DNA of 64,000 nucleotides from Septoria linicola (Eukaryota > Ascomycota > Dothideomycetes > Mycosphaerellales > Mycosphaerellaceae), in assembly GCA_024114885.1 (NCBI GenBank), contig CP099428.1, forward strand, positions 496,001 to 560,000, in the 5' to 3' direction. The notes under the pieces were generated by a model, which was given only the letters and a program-made list of their open reading frames with translations, ran no database searches and was not told where the DNA came from. Shown here in pieces: positions 12,590-25,080 of this stretch. Position 1 is the stretch's first letter. Each line of letters begins with the position of its first letter. The translations under genes and the position numbers were made by a program.

Positions 12590-15500
12590 TTATCTTTTAT
12601 ATATCTCTTATATAAGGTAGAGCTACCTTATAAACTCCTAAAACTATAGTCTATTCTTTAGCTTAGTAAGACTATCTACTACTATCTCTTTTATATTTAT
12701 ATATTCTATAGAGATAAGTCTATTCTACTAGAGCTTTCTTATAGTATTATATAAGATATTAATATATTTAGACTTATTATAAATATATAAGTCCTTAACT
12801 AGAGTAAGAGTAGCTTAGTTATTACCTTTTAGCTAAATTAGCCTAATTCTAGTAATAGTTTTCTAGTTACTAAAGATCCTTAGTTAGTAAGAATATTCTT
12901 CTACTAACTCTAGGTATCTAAGCTCTCTTAAAAGAGTACTAAGGAACTATAACTATTTTATATATACTCTTATAGCTATATATTTAGCTTCTATTATAGA
13001 TATAGCTATAGATTTCTACTTCTTACTTATCTAGGAGATTAGTATACTATAAAGGAAGAAAATATATCTAAGGATTAAGACTCTATTAGTTTTGTCTATT
13101 ATATAGTTAGAGTCTATATATCTAGTAAGATAGCCTTAACTATTCCTTAAGTATCTTAGACTAAGGTCTAGGTTTAACCTTAGGTATCTAGTTAGCTTCT
13201 TTAGAGCCTTTATATATCCTACTATTAGATTACTAATATAGGAGCTTAATTTTCTAAAGGTAAATAAAATGTCTAGTCTTATAATAGTTATAAGCTATAT
13301 CTATATTCTAATAATAGATTAGTACTCCTATTTATTATATCTTTTATTATTTAGTCTAGTAGGCTTTAGACTTTTATAGCTATCTATTAGTAAAAGAGTT
13401 AGTAATATAGTTTCTTAGCCTATTCCTATCTTAGCTAGGTTCTCTTAGATATAGTACTTCTAGTTAAGTTTTAGCTAGCCTTACTATCTATTTCTTATTA
13501 GTCTTATTCTAAGAATCTTATCTAGCTCTCTAAGATCTTTAATCTTAAAGACCTTACTAAGTTAGTCTTTAAACTAGAGAATATCTTCTAGTCTCTCTAT
13601 AGTAATAGGTATATTATTAATATAGATTAGAATTATTAAGTCTTTCCTTTTCTTATAGATTAGAAGATATAGGTCTACTTCTAATTATCTAAATCCTATT
13701 CCTTTTAGCTTTAATATATATAGCTAATTCTAGTCTCTTATAGCTTACTTTAGCCTATAGAGACTCTTTAGAACTTATAAGACTATACTAGTTAGTAGGT
13801 TAATACCTAGTAGTAGGATTATATAGATATCCTTATATAAGGTACTCTCTATAAATATATTATTTATATCTACTTAGTATAGAACTAGGTCCTTCTTATA
13901 GACTATAGCTATAAATTCTTTTAGAGTATCCTACCTAACTATAGAGGTAAAAGTTTCTATATAGTCTACTCTATACTTTTAGGAGAACTTTCTTATAACT
14001 AGTCTTACCTTAAACTTTTTAATAGTACTACTAAGTTTTCTCTTAATATTAAAGACCTATCTTAAGGTAACTAAGTTAGCCTCTTTTAGTAGGACTACTA
14101 TAGTTTAGGTATTATTACTTATAAGTATATCTAGCTCCTTCTAAATAGCTTCTTACTAGAGATAATCCTATTTAGGATTACTTACTACTTCCTTATAGTT
14201 CTTTAAGATTAGAACCTCCTATTTATATATTCCTACTTTTTTAGTAGTAGAGAATATAATCTCTTTAACTTCTTCTAAGAATTCTAAGTCCTATAGGATA
14301 TCTAGGTTAATAGAGCTTATAGCTAAGAAGAAAGCCTAATACTCTAGGAGTATTTCTTTATCTAGCTAACTATTCTAATCTAACTTAAGCCTAATTAGCT
14401 TTAGCTTCTAGTTAAATCTATTAAGTTCTTAAGATACTTTCTTCTTTCTAAGAGTTTACCTTAGGACTATTTACTCTTAATCTATTTTTATAGTTTCTTA
14501 GGTAGAATTCTTAGATTCTTTTTTAACTTTCTTTTAGTCTAGGAATTTTCTATACTTTCCTATATCTTCTAGTAGAGGTAGAAGTTATATAAAGAGTTTC
14601 TTTCTTTCCTAAACCTATACTAATAGCTAAGGAGGAGGAGGCTTCTACTAGCTTAGGCTAGGAGTACCTAGGGTACTTCTACTAGCTTATAGAGTAGGCT
14701 AGCTAATAGCTTTTAGCCTTCTAATAGATCTTCTTTCTAGAGCTAAACTAGGGAGATTCTTAATCTTAATATTTAAGTCTAATTCTCTACCTAGCTTATT
14801 TTTAAAGAAGATTATATTAGTATACTACTTAATAGCCTTTATATCTAGCTCCTAGAACTTTTATACCTTTACTATATTATTATAGTATCTAATAAATATA
14901 GTATCTTTTCCTCTATTTATTAGTTTATTACTTCTTACCTACTAAGGCTATACTTTTATATCTATATATACTATAGCTCTATATCCTTATACTTTAAGGT
15001 AGGAGACTATTAGTTTAATCCTATTAAAAGCTTTATTAGGTAAGAGCTTAAATCTCTTAATATTAGGTCTATTTAGAAGCTTATTCCTTATATATATCTA
15101 TACTTTAAAAGCTTCTAGCTAAAACTTAATAGGTATCTTACTCTCTTTAAGTATTACTCTAATAGAAGCCTCTAATATTTAGATAGACCTCTTAACTACT
15201 CTATTCTAGAGTAAATTATAGGCCTTAGTTAGCTTAAGAGTAATTCTAAAGTCCTTCTCCTACTATTTAATTAAAGTAGTAATTTCTCTAGTATTATTAG
15301 CTTTTATAGACTTAAGGAGTACTACTAACTACCTTTCTACCTTAATCCTCTAGTTCTAAAGAGTAGTTAGTATATCTAATCTAGCTTTAAGTAGAAATAC
15401 TTATTTCTTTTTTAAGAAGTTATTAATAATCTTAAGCTACTATATAAAACCTTTTACTAATAATAGTAATAGTCTATAGATATCTACTAATATAAGGGCT

Positions 15501-17600
15501 AACCTTTTAGGTCTTCTCTTAATAGACTTACCTAGGTATTTCTTTATCTTACCTATTATATAGATCCTATATTTATACTCTTCCTAGTTAGGAATTAGAA
15601 TTCTTTTCTTTAGGTTAGTAACTTTATAAAGGTTTAAGAGTAACCCTCTTCTAAAGTATATAAATCTTCTATACTTTAACTCCTACTATTTTAGATCCTT
15701 CTCTAATAGGGTAGTATAGGTATTATTAACCTCTATAGGATTATATAGTAAGTAATATAACTTTTCCTATAGAAGAGGTAATATCTTACTAACAAATAGA
15801 ACACCTCTAACTAGCTTAGTCTTTACGACTATTTAGCTATCTAGGGAGGTAAGAGTAAAATTAGGCTTTTAGACTCTAAATTACTTACTAAACTAATCTT
15901 ATAATATAAGATTTACTCTAAGATTAGGAATAAATAGTACTCTATTAAGTAGAACTTCTCCTTCTAAGATTCCTTTTATCTATACTAGTCTAGAGTAGGT
16001 TATATAGAGGTATCCTCCTTCTACTTTAATCTATACTTTCTTCCTTAGTAGCTTTACTAATCTAAAGAAGGATAGTTAGTTAGTTATATAGGATAAGGTA
16101 TAGGAATCTAAGAGCTATTCTTAGAGTAATAACTTACCTTTAGCCTTAATTATAGAATAGGCTAACTTATCTTAATTATTATCTTCTAATAGGGAATTAT
16201 TATTACTTCTAGAACTAGAGTAAGTTCTAGAATTAGAACTAGAACTAGACTCTTAGGCTAAAAATCCTTTCTTTAGAAGCTTTCTAGACTTTTCTATCCT
16301 CTAAAGCTACTTACCTATTCTCTAGATAGCCTTCTTTAGCTTATTATATAATAATAACTTATAGATAGCTTTCTTAATATATCTAGTATTTTTTAGTAAA
16401 AGGAATCTTCTAACTTTTTTCTAAGGAATAATCCCTAAGGGTTCTTCTAGTTCTTAGTACTATTTCTCTACTAGGATAGTTTCTTAGTAGTAAGGAGGTT
16501 AGAATAATCTTTTAGCTAGTACTTCCCTTTCTTATAGAGCTAGTATATTAGTAGAGACTTTCTTTAATAGAGCTACCTAGGATAGAATATAGCTAAACCT
16601 ATATCTATCTTATCTAGGTTATCTCTTACTTCTTAGGACCTAAGTAGAAGGAGAATAGTATCTATATCTAAGGATAGTTAGGTTATAATAGTATTCTTAG
16701 CTACTTAGTATAATATAAGTAGAGATTATAGAAAATGTTTTAGCCTTTTCTCTTAGCTCTAGTAGTAAGTTTCCTAAGGATTAATCTTAGTAATCCTCTT
16801 ACCTAGGCCTCTAAGGTATCTCTATACTTCCCTAATTATCTTATTAGGTAATATCCTATATATAATAAACTACTTAATTAGACTTATAGTATAGGACTTT
16901 AGGACTCTATTATACTTATTCTAGAGAATTACCTATATCTTAGCTACTAATATAGTAACATACTATATCTCTAGCTCTATCTTATTATCTTTACTAGTAC
17001 TATATCTAATACTAAACCTATATACTATATTGTCTTTTAAGAAGTATTGATTCTAAGTAATATATATCTAGAGACTAGTGTCCTACTAAACTATATATAG
17101 GTTCTCTCTAATAATTAGTTAGCTAATTGCCTAGAACTAGTCCTTTCCTTCTAGTTTATCTATCTATAGCTTAAACTATTTCTTCTAGTTAGTTCTATCT
17201 AGAATTAGAATCCTTTAGCTCTTCTTATCCTCTTAGTCTATTATAGGAATAGGTAAATAGAATAAATAATTAGTAGAATACTTTAGACTAGCTAAGAATT
17301 CTAGAGAAGAGTAATTTCTTATAGTAGAGAGACTAGCTCTAAGGGATAGGGTTTCTTTATATTTAGGAAATTACTAAGACTTAGATCTTTCTCTCTTAGT
17401 AGAGTTTCTATTACTAGGTAGTAGGAAGGCTAGGTAGCCTCTTCTAACTCTTATAATACTAGGTATAGTAGTAGAGAACTAGGCAGGTATTAATAAAGTA
17501 AGAACATACTACTATCTTATAGAGATCTTTACTAACTTATATACTACTAGGTATAAACTAGCTTCGTTAGTAATATAGTTAGAGAAACTTCTAGGCCCTA
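12590..17600 (-). pseudogene. copia copy 2 gag-pol, RIP-inactivated
   Basis: Same polyprotein as in copy 1, on the reverse strand. The gag zinc-knuckle segment is at about 16,507-16,548; the RT catalytic box at about 13,608-13,627 again reads as V-N-N. Gag begins somewhere after the primer site at 17,671; I could not fix its start codon. Stops occur throughout. Confidence 0.85.
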
Positions 17601-17670
17601 AATGTTTTCTAAGAACTATAAGGGATATAAGTAACCTATCCTAATATAGGTTACTCCTATTTAGTATATA

Positions 17671-17687
17671 AACCTAGGCTTATAACC
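17671..17687 (-). other. copia minus-strand primer binding site (half-tRNA type)
   Basis: Directly abutting the 5' LTR, the reverse strand reads GGTTATAAGCC. One RIP-type change away is GGTTATGAGCC, the complement of the anticodon stem-loop (GGCTCATAACC) of eukaryotic initiator tRNA-Met. The same site occurs in copies 3 and 4. Drosophila copia is known to prime with the 5' half of tRNA-iMet at this same position. Confidence 0.75.
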
Positions 17688-17964
17688 TATTTAAAGTAGA
17701 GGGCGTGTTATATACTATATAATATTAAGGAGGGTATAGCGTAGTAAAGAAGAATAGAGGATTAATCTTAAACTAACTTATATATATAGTATAGTAGTAA
17801 TATGCTAGGAACTAAATATAAAGTTAATTAAGTTAGTTATCTAAGAAGAGAAGAAAGAGAAGCAAGATATACCTCTTACTAAGCCTTAGGTAGATACCTA
17901 AGGCATCTAGAACTATACTTAGATATCTATGTCTAGACTAACTATCTAGGATATATTCTTAACA
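17688..17964 (-). repeat. copia copy 2, 5' LTR
   Basis: 277 bp; + strand starts TATTTAAAGTAGAGGG and ends ATTCTTAACA, the unmutated AACA terminus. Followed by the target duplication GGTTT. Confidence 0.92.
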
Positions 17965-20900
17965 GGTTTGAACTTTGTAAGCTATTTAGACGTAAGATAT
18001 AATCTAGGCTCGATCGCCGAGAACCTCTTAGTTAAGTACTTACTATTATAAGGTCCGGTACTAGGTAGTATAGCCGCTTCCTTCTTAATATAAGTTCGTC
18101 GCTAGTCCTTTAATCTACTAGGGTTTAAGCTATTAGTTATAGTAATATCTATATTTACTAGTTTAATCTTATTAGTAACTCGCTTATAAAGAGTATAGGC
18201 GCTAATATAATTATCTAGCTTCTACTACTCTATAGCTTCTTTATTACAAGCTTTCTCCGCTACTATATTAATAGTAGCCGAGATAATATACGTCTCCTCG
18301 CTAAGCTCGTCGTCTACTTTATCGGAAATAACCTCGTCGTAGAGTCTAGGTTCTTAGATAGCTAGCTCCGCCTCTCTAAGCTTTTTATAGGTAATTATCA
18401 AGTATTCGCCTCTATAATTTAAACCCTAGCTCGATTAAGATACTAGTATAGTATCTTTAAAACTATACCTAATACTCTAGTATAAGTCTCGCTTACTAGT
18501 ATAAGCTAGCTTAGCTTCGCTAGTAGCTAGTAGAAGCTTCTTAAGTCGACTATTTTAGCTAAATTTAGCGATATTACTTTCGATAGCTACTACTACGAGA
18601 TAGTTATACTATATTTAAGTCTAGCTATAATTAACCTGTCTTAATAGCTCGAGCTATTATTATAGAGAGGTACTTTATCTAATTAAGTCTACTATAAAAC
18701 AATCCTTAAAGTAGATTACTTTTATATATAATAACTACTATATAAGCTAGTTAAAGACTTAATTCTCTAGGAGTTTAGAGCTATTAGTAACTATAAACGA
18801 ACACTAGTACTAATCGCTTATCTATCTATACTACTAGTATAGTTTAAAGTATAGTATAGGAGATATAACGTAATTATCGTTTAAAAAGGTAACTATAGAA
18901 CGTTCTACTAGCTAACTCTCCTAAGTAGAGTTTTTACCTCTAACTACTAAACCTTATATAGAAAGAGTAGTAGAAGCTTAAAAAGCTTATAATCCCTCTT
19001 TCTACTTCTTACTAATATATAATCTAGAGTCCTCGATAGTATACTCTATATCCTTTAGCTAGTAATTACTAAAAGTTAGAGTTCGGACACTAACTTCTAC
19101 TAAATCTAGACGCGATATATATATTAGAGCCTCTACTAAACTCGTACTATCGACTAGAGCTAGTTCCTTAGTACTCTAGCTTTTCCTAGGACTTGTTCTA
19201 TAGTATATATATTACTATAGCTATTAAAGCTAGTAAATATAATAATATAGCCGTCTAGAGTACTAATTAAGCTCTTCTAAGAGCTATTATCGTAGTTCTT
19301 AGAAGCTAGACGTACTTATCGCGCCTAAGGTCGGCTAAGTAAGATTAGGCTATTCGCTAGTAAGACTAGAAATAGTATAGTAACTCTTACGCTAAAGGTA
19401 TCGATTAATACCTCTAGGTAGTACTTAATAAAAGTAACCTTACCTCTAACTTCTCCTATAGTAATATTACTAAGAAGAGTTATACTAACTTAAAGCTTTC
19501 GAACGTATTCGATTAGTATAATTATTAACTTAGCCTCCTTATCGATTAAAGACTTATAAGCTATTATTCGAGGTCTATACTTTATAGGTACGTAGATACT
19601 TAGAATAATCTAATAGATATTATTAAATAATAGAAAAATATTATTAGTCTACTTATAAAGCTTAGAAGCGGGCCTAGGCTTCACTACGTTAATCGCTATA
19701 GTAGTAGCCTAGAAGGCCTTAATATTAGTTACTAAAACAGCTTTTATTAGCTCCTCTTCTACCTACTCGCTAAAGGCTTTAGATAGTAAGGAATATACGC
19801 TAATCTTAGCTCTACTACCTCTATTTATACGCTTCTTTATATAGAGCTTATTAAGTTTCTTATATAGATCTATATCGTTTAGAATATAACCCTATAAGGA
19901 ATACGACGCTCGTTCGCTATAGAGAATAATCTCTACTAAGCTTAACTAGACCTTAGATTTAAGTATTTTATCTATCTAGAAGACGTTAGCGTTATTATTA
20001 GCGTATATAGCTTGAAGGTAGTTGTCTATACGCTTGGTCTTTAGAGGCTCCTTAGCCTTCTTTTACTTTTAAGTATATATAGGAGCGACTAGAACTAGTA
20101 GACCGTTTAGGTAGTTATATATCTACTTATCCTTAATCTTATCGTTATTATATCTCTAAGTTTAAGAATCCTCTAACTCTCTTATATCTATAAGGTAAGG
20201 AGCTAGCTAGTTTTTATCTTTAACCTCTTTAATACGAGAGTAACGATAAGCGTAGGTTCTTATAGCTATAGCCTAAGTTATAATCCGCTTCTATACTCCT
20301 ATTAGCTATCCTCTAACTAGACGAGAAGGATTTAGGTTCTACTTTATCTTTACGCTATCTCTAGCTACGTAGGCGCCGATTAGATCGTCTTAATCTTCCT
20401 ATATAATAGAAGCGACTTAGCTAATATTAATAGGACCGTCGATACTAGCTACCTTATTCGCTATCCTCTACTAGCTCGCTCGTAGCGTTAATAAACTACT
20501 TATATCTTTAAGGTAGATCTTTCTATAGCGCTACTCTAACGCTTCTATTAATACCTATAGCTTTAGTAGCTCCTTGTCCTAGTAGTATCGTATCTTTTCT
20601 ATACCTAGACGAGGCGTTCTATAGTATATAATACTAGTCTTTAGGTCTCTATATATTAAGCCTTTAGTCTTAAACTACTTTAGGTACTCGTAGTTTATAG
20701 CTATATAGCCTTTAAGCCTATATATCTAATAACCTAAAATATTTTTAAAGCGATTACTATATAGGCCTTAATTATTAACTCGTTATCTATCGTAGCTAAA
20801 TTAATCGAAATCTCCTAGCTATAAGTAGGTCTTAGAATATATAGATAGTCGTAATCGTAAGACTTCGCCTACTATCCTATTAATAGGCGTAGTAGCTACG

Positions 20901-21376
20901 AGCCTCCTTCTTTAAGTTAACGAATCGTAGTAATTACGAGGTCTTATATACTAGTAGTAATATTATCGACGCTTACTAGTTCACGGCCTTTATAGACTAC
21001 CGTTTCTCTAGTATTAAACTTAGAGTTTAGTCTTAGAGCAGACTTCTTTACTACTTCGTATAGCTATATAATATCTCTACCGCCTTCGTTATATACTTCT
21101 ACTTTAAAGTCCTTATTACTATTAATCTAACGCTAGGCTGTCTTTAAGAGCTTACTATAATCTAAGTTACTATTATTAAGGTCTAACCTAAGATAGGCCT
21201 AGAGCCTCTTACTAAAGTAGAATAGTAGGCCTCGTATAAATAGAAGAGTATAGAAGCGCTCGTCTATATACGAAGTAGGTATAGTATTAGAGTAGAGTAT
21301 AAACTGCCTTAAGTACTCTAAGAGATTATTATCCTCGCTATAGTCGACCTTATAAAGGTTTTCTATATAGTAGTAG
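17965..21376 (-). pseudogene. G2b Gypsy gag-protease-linker remnant
   Basis: Reverse-strand frames interrupted by TAG/TAA. Near 18,010-18,035 the frame reads YLTKRFSAI, followed by LTSK-LTKFKP, the conserved stretch before RT in the large fungal Gypsy family whose RT carries VTIRD. It continues across copia copy 2 into 11,575-11,667. Upstream, about 18.5-21.3 kb reads as long helical, charged protein consistent with gag, but I found no certain zinc knuckle or protease motif. It resembles the G2 element next to it without being the same family. Its right end is cut by the LTR at 21,377. Confidence 0.6.
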
Positions 21377-21818
21377 TGTAGCGCGTAAACCTATAACTAA
21401 CCTAGGGGTAGTAGTATATAAGTCTATACGTAGGTCGTAGGGCCGGAGTCGGGCGATAGCCCTACGTAGTAGTTAGTAGTAGGTATAGTAGGTAGATTAG
21501 TAGCGTGCCTACGTCGCGTCGTCGCGGAGGTATACGTTAGTAGCTATAGTAGGCTATATAGGCTATAAGCCTATTAGGATCGTATAGTAGCGGCGCTAGC
21601 GAAGGATAGGTAGGAAGTAGAACAAGTTATTAAACAATACTATATTATATAATCGCTAAGTAGTAACCTAAGTAGTCCTCTCTAACCTTAGTAGTAGTAG
21701 TATAAAGGATGATTTTTCCTAACCTCTATAGTAAGCTCGAAAATCGCTCTTATACGTATAGGCGGTAGTAGCCGCTATAGGCCCGCCTACTAGGTATAGG
21801 GACGCCTACCGCGTTATA
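21377..21818 (-). repeat. G2a 3' LTR (442 bp)
   Basis: + strand starts TGTAGCGCGTAAACC and ends CCGCGTTATA. The same repeat is found at 32,212-32,653 (direct), 33,213-33,654 (inverted) and 60,536-60,935 (truncated). TGTA...TACA termini are inferred after allowing for RIP. Confidence 0.85.
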
Positions 21819-21929
21819 TCCTTCCCTCTATAGAAGTCTCGCTAGAGATATTAAAAACAATAGTATAGAGTATTATAGAAACAAGTTATCGTCTCTCTTA
21901 AACTCCTCTCTATACCTCTATATCTCTAT

Positions 21930-24650
21930 ACCTTACTAGTCCTTACGCTACTCTATTAGGCCTCTAGAGGCTGGACGGAATCTATACCTAGCTACCTAGT
22001 TATTATTAGCCTACTCGAAGAGCTCTCCTATATCGGTAGTAGTAGAGAAGTCGGCTACTAGTCGCTTTATAAAATCCTTATTATTAGCGTAGAAGCTAGT
22101 CTCTAGGAACATTATAGTCTCTAGGTCTTTAATATAGGCTATAAGGATACGATAGTTACTTAGTATAGACTTATAGTAGGCCTCTAAACAGGTATAGAAT
22201 ACGTTAGTAGAGTAGGTAATCTAGCCTATAGTATCGAAGACTACTATAGGATCGTCCTAGCGTCGTATATCTATAAGAGCCTAGCCGAGATATATAGCCG
22301 GTATTAACTTATCTAAAGTAGAGAAGCGGTAGGGGATTACTCTATAGCGGTTAGAGTAACTAGATAGAGAGGTATACCTAGGTACAAGGTCGCGGTAAGC
22401 GTCTCGTAGCTAAGAGTATATACTAGAAGCTTCTCTAATCTCGAGGCGGTTAGTATCTAGGTCTACTTTATAAAACTAAGGTAGGATAGTTATCTACTTA
22501 TCGACCTTATTTTTCTTAGAACTATATAGTAGTATAGAGGACGATACTCTAGCCTCTCTCTACTTTACTAGTACTATAGACTATCCTCTAGTATGTTCCT
22601 AGGTAGGACTTAGTAGGTTAATATCTTCCTTCTATATATACTACTCCCTAATATCCTCTACGAAGCCCTTACTAAGTAATCCTCTATCTCCTAGTCTCTC
22701 TACCTACGCTATAAAAACTCGTTAGTAGTATAGACCTTTAACTAATTTAGTATAATTAGTATAGGTCTTATTTATAAAGGAAATAATACTCTAAACTTGC
22801 GATATACTATAGCCTCTAGCTATATCTATAATACTAAGGTCGATATACTAGAAACTCTATAAGACTAATTAGACCTACTCTTAGTTAGTAGATAGGTATA
22901 CTTAGTATAGTATAGGTAGGAAACTAGGTTCGTAGCGTAATCTAGTTAGTAGTAGATATATATTATCTAGTATAAAGAGTTCTAGCGAATTAACTACTAA
23001 ATACTACTATAGAATATGTTCCTATACTAGCCTATATTACGATTACTACTAATCTTACGTAGATACTAGTCGTATATAGTAAACTTCTTACTAATTAGGT
23101 CCTTAACTAGCTCTAACTAACTAAATAAGTCGTACGTAACCGTATCTTCTCTAAAGTATACCTCTAGTACTAGCTTTAGTAGCTTACTCTTATCTATAAT
23201 ATAGGTAACTAGATTAGTATAGGTAAAGTGTCTAGGTAGGTTATTATATCTCGTTCCTTTAGTAGCTAAGTAACGTAGAGTACTTAGAGTATCGCTAGAG
23301 TAGGCTACTTAGCGTTACGCTAAAAACTAATTTAGTTACTCTATTTAGAGTTTAACTAAATCCTAGGTACGTACGTAGAGTCTAAATCTCTAAAACAGTA
23401 TCGGTTAGTCGACCTTACTATTCTTAAAGCCGAACGCCTCTCTAGTAGTATTTCGTAGATACTAGAAGTAGAGACTATACTTGTTTAGGTTAACGTCCTT
23501 TAAACTATACTCTTTAACCTTTAAGGTAATAAGCGCTTTAAAGACCTATATCTTTAAGCTCTAGGTATTAACGACGGCGTAGAGTAGTCGGTTTTGTCTA
23601 ATATCGTAGTAGTTATAGGAGTAAGAGCTACTACTAAGTAGAGAAGATAGGCCTAGGTCGCTAACCTTACTTAGGCGCGAGTTAACGCTAGAGGTTTAGT
23701 AGCTCCTAATAGGTATAAGAGTAGACGCGCTACTTCCTATAGTTAAGTAGCGCTAATTTCTAGTTAGGCCTCTAGGGCCGGACAGACCTACGAGAGTAGT
23801 AGTAGCTTTCTTAGCGTCCTCTTAGATCTTAGTAGCTACCCTCGTAACTTAAGGTAATACTACTACTAAAGAAGAGGCCCTCTCTCTACCTAAGAGCCTA
23901 TCTATAGCTAGTAGAGGTATCTTAATAAGCTAGATAATCCTATTCTTGAACTATAGATTACGCTTCTTTATTAACTATTTTACCTTATTATCTAAGGTAT
24001 TAACCTACTAAACCTCCTCGTGTCCTTCTATACTCTTTAGCTTAATAAAATCCGAGTCGATAAGATAGTATTCCTTCGAGCGATTATTTACTAGGTTAAG
24101 GAGGCGCTAAAGGATAGCCTTAGCGAGTAGGTACGTAGTAGTATCTACGTTAAGCTTGTTTATAGTAGCGCTACCTATATAGGCTAAGAAGTTCTTTACT
24201 ATCTTTAGGTGATTCTCGAGATAGAGACGAATAGTTTTACTATTTCTATATCTTATACTCTACTCTATCTCGATACGAGTAAAGGCGTAGTTAATTACCT
24301 ATTAATCCTTTACTCCCTACTATATAGCGTTCTTAAAACTCGAGTTTAACTACTTTAACTCCTTATCTAAGGACTTCTTATTAATCTTCTTAATTCTCTT
24401 CTAGAGTAGGCGCGCTATATTATATAACCTAGAGAAGGCCTAGTCGTAGTAATTAATAATCTCTATCGCTACTATATACCTCTCTACGTTATCTTTAATT
24501 ATAGCTATACTAGTAATAATATCCTTAGTTTATATAGTATTCTAGATAATGTTTCTTACCTAAATAGAGAGGCCGTTTAGGCTATTTAGGTTAACGTTAC
24601 CTAGTACTAATATAGTATAGGTACTAGCCCGATTACGCCTAGTAAATCGA
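21930..24650 (-). pseudogene. Extra ORF of G2a between integrase and 3' LTR, unknown protein
   Basis: A reverse-strand frame open for about 900 codons if TAG/TAA are taken as RIP products. The N-terminal two-thirds is rich in Lys, Asn, Ile and Leu and looks helical (e.g. KELKxLNSSFKNAI near 24,300). The C-terminal part is denser and looks globular (DPIVVFDTIG near 22,240, ILIAYIKDLET near 22,125). The same C-terminal frame is present in a second copy at 32,654-33,150. I recognise no Gypsy envelope, RNase H or chromodomain in it. It could be an accessory protein of this element or a captured gene. Confidence 0.6.
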
Positions 24651-25080
24651 CTCGAGGTAGTAGAAGTAGGAGGAGGTTATTAGTAGCCCTAATAGCTATT
24701 AGTAGATAGTAGTAGGAAGTTAAAATTAAGAAGAAGGTAGAGAGGCAGCTAGTTACTTAAGTATCTAGTCCTATAGAGTAAATAAAGGTTCTAGAGAGTA
24801 GTAGAGTTAATAGAAAGTAAATCGTAACTAGAGTAAATAGGTAATAATAGTAAGTAATATAGAGTAGGTAAATATAAAGTAAACTAGTAAAGTAAGCTAG
24901 TAAATACCTTATAAAGTAAAGTTAAAAAGTAAAGTAAAGTAATCTACGAGGAAGGCGTATATCGTAAGTAAAACAAAGGAAATTAATAAAGGAAACTATA
25001 TATCTACGACGACTAGAAGCGGTAAGAGGGTTATATATAACCTTTCCCTCTCTTATCCTTTCTTCTCTTTCTTAGAATAG
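24651..25080. other. G2a spacer with A-rich simple repeats and a purine tract
   Basis: Separates the integrase end from the extra ORF. It holds degenerate AGTAA/AAAGT repeats (about 24,840-24,945) and, on the reverse strand, a purine-only-rich tract of about 35 nt at 25,035-25,075. It has no reading frame and may contain a promoter for the extra ORF or an internal polypurine tract. Confidence 0.45.

Larger units (their letters stand above)
11668..17964 (-). mobile_element. Ty1/copia copy 2, full length (6,297 bp), reverse
   Basis: Complete element with two 277 bp LTRs (11,668-11,944 and 17,688-17,964), a tRNA primer site and the full gag-pol region, flanked by GGTTT on both sides. It is inserted in the G2b Gypsy reading frame. 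Heavily RIP-mutated: most positions that are CA or TG in copies 1 and 4 are TA here. Confidence 0.93.

Noticed and set aside
24840..24950. A CRISPR-like or regulatory repeat array in the AGTAA-rich spacer.
   Set aside because: The units are short, degenerate and unspaced; it is simple-sequence DNA in a eukaryotic element.
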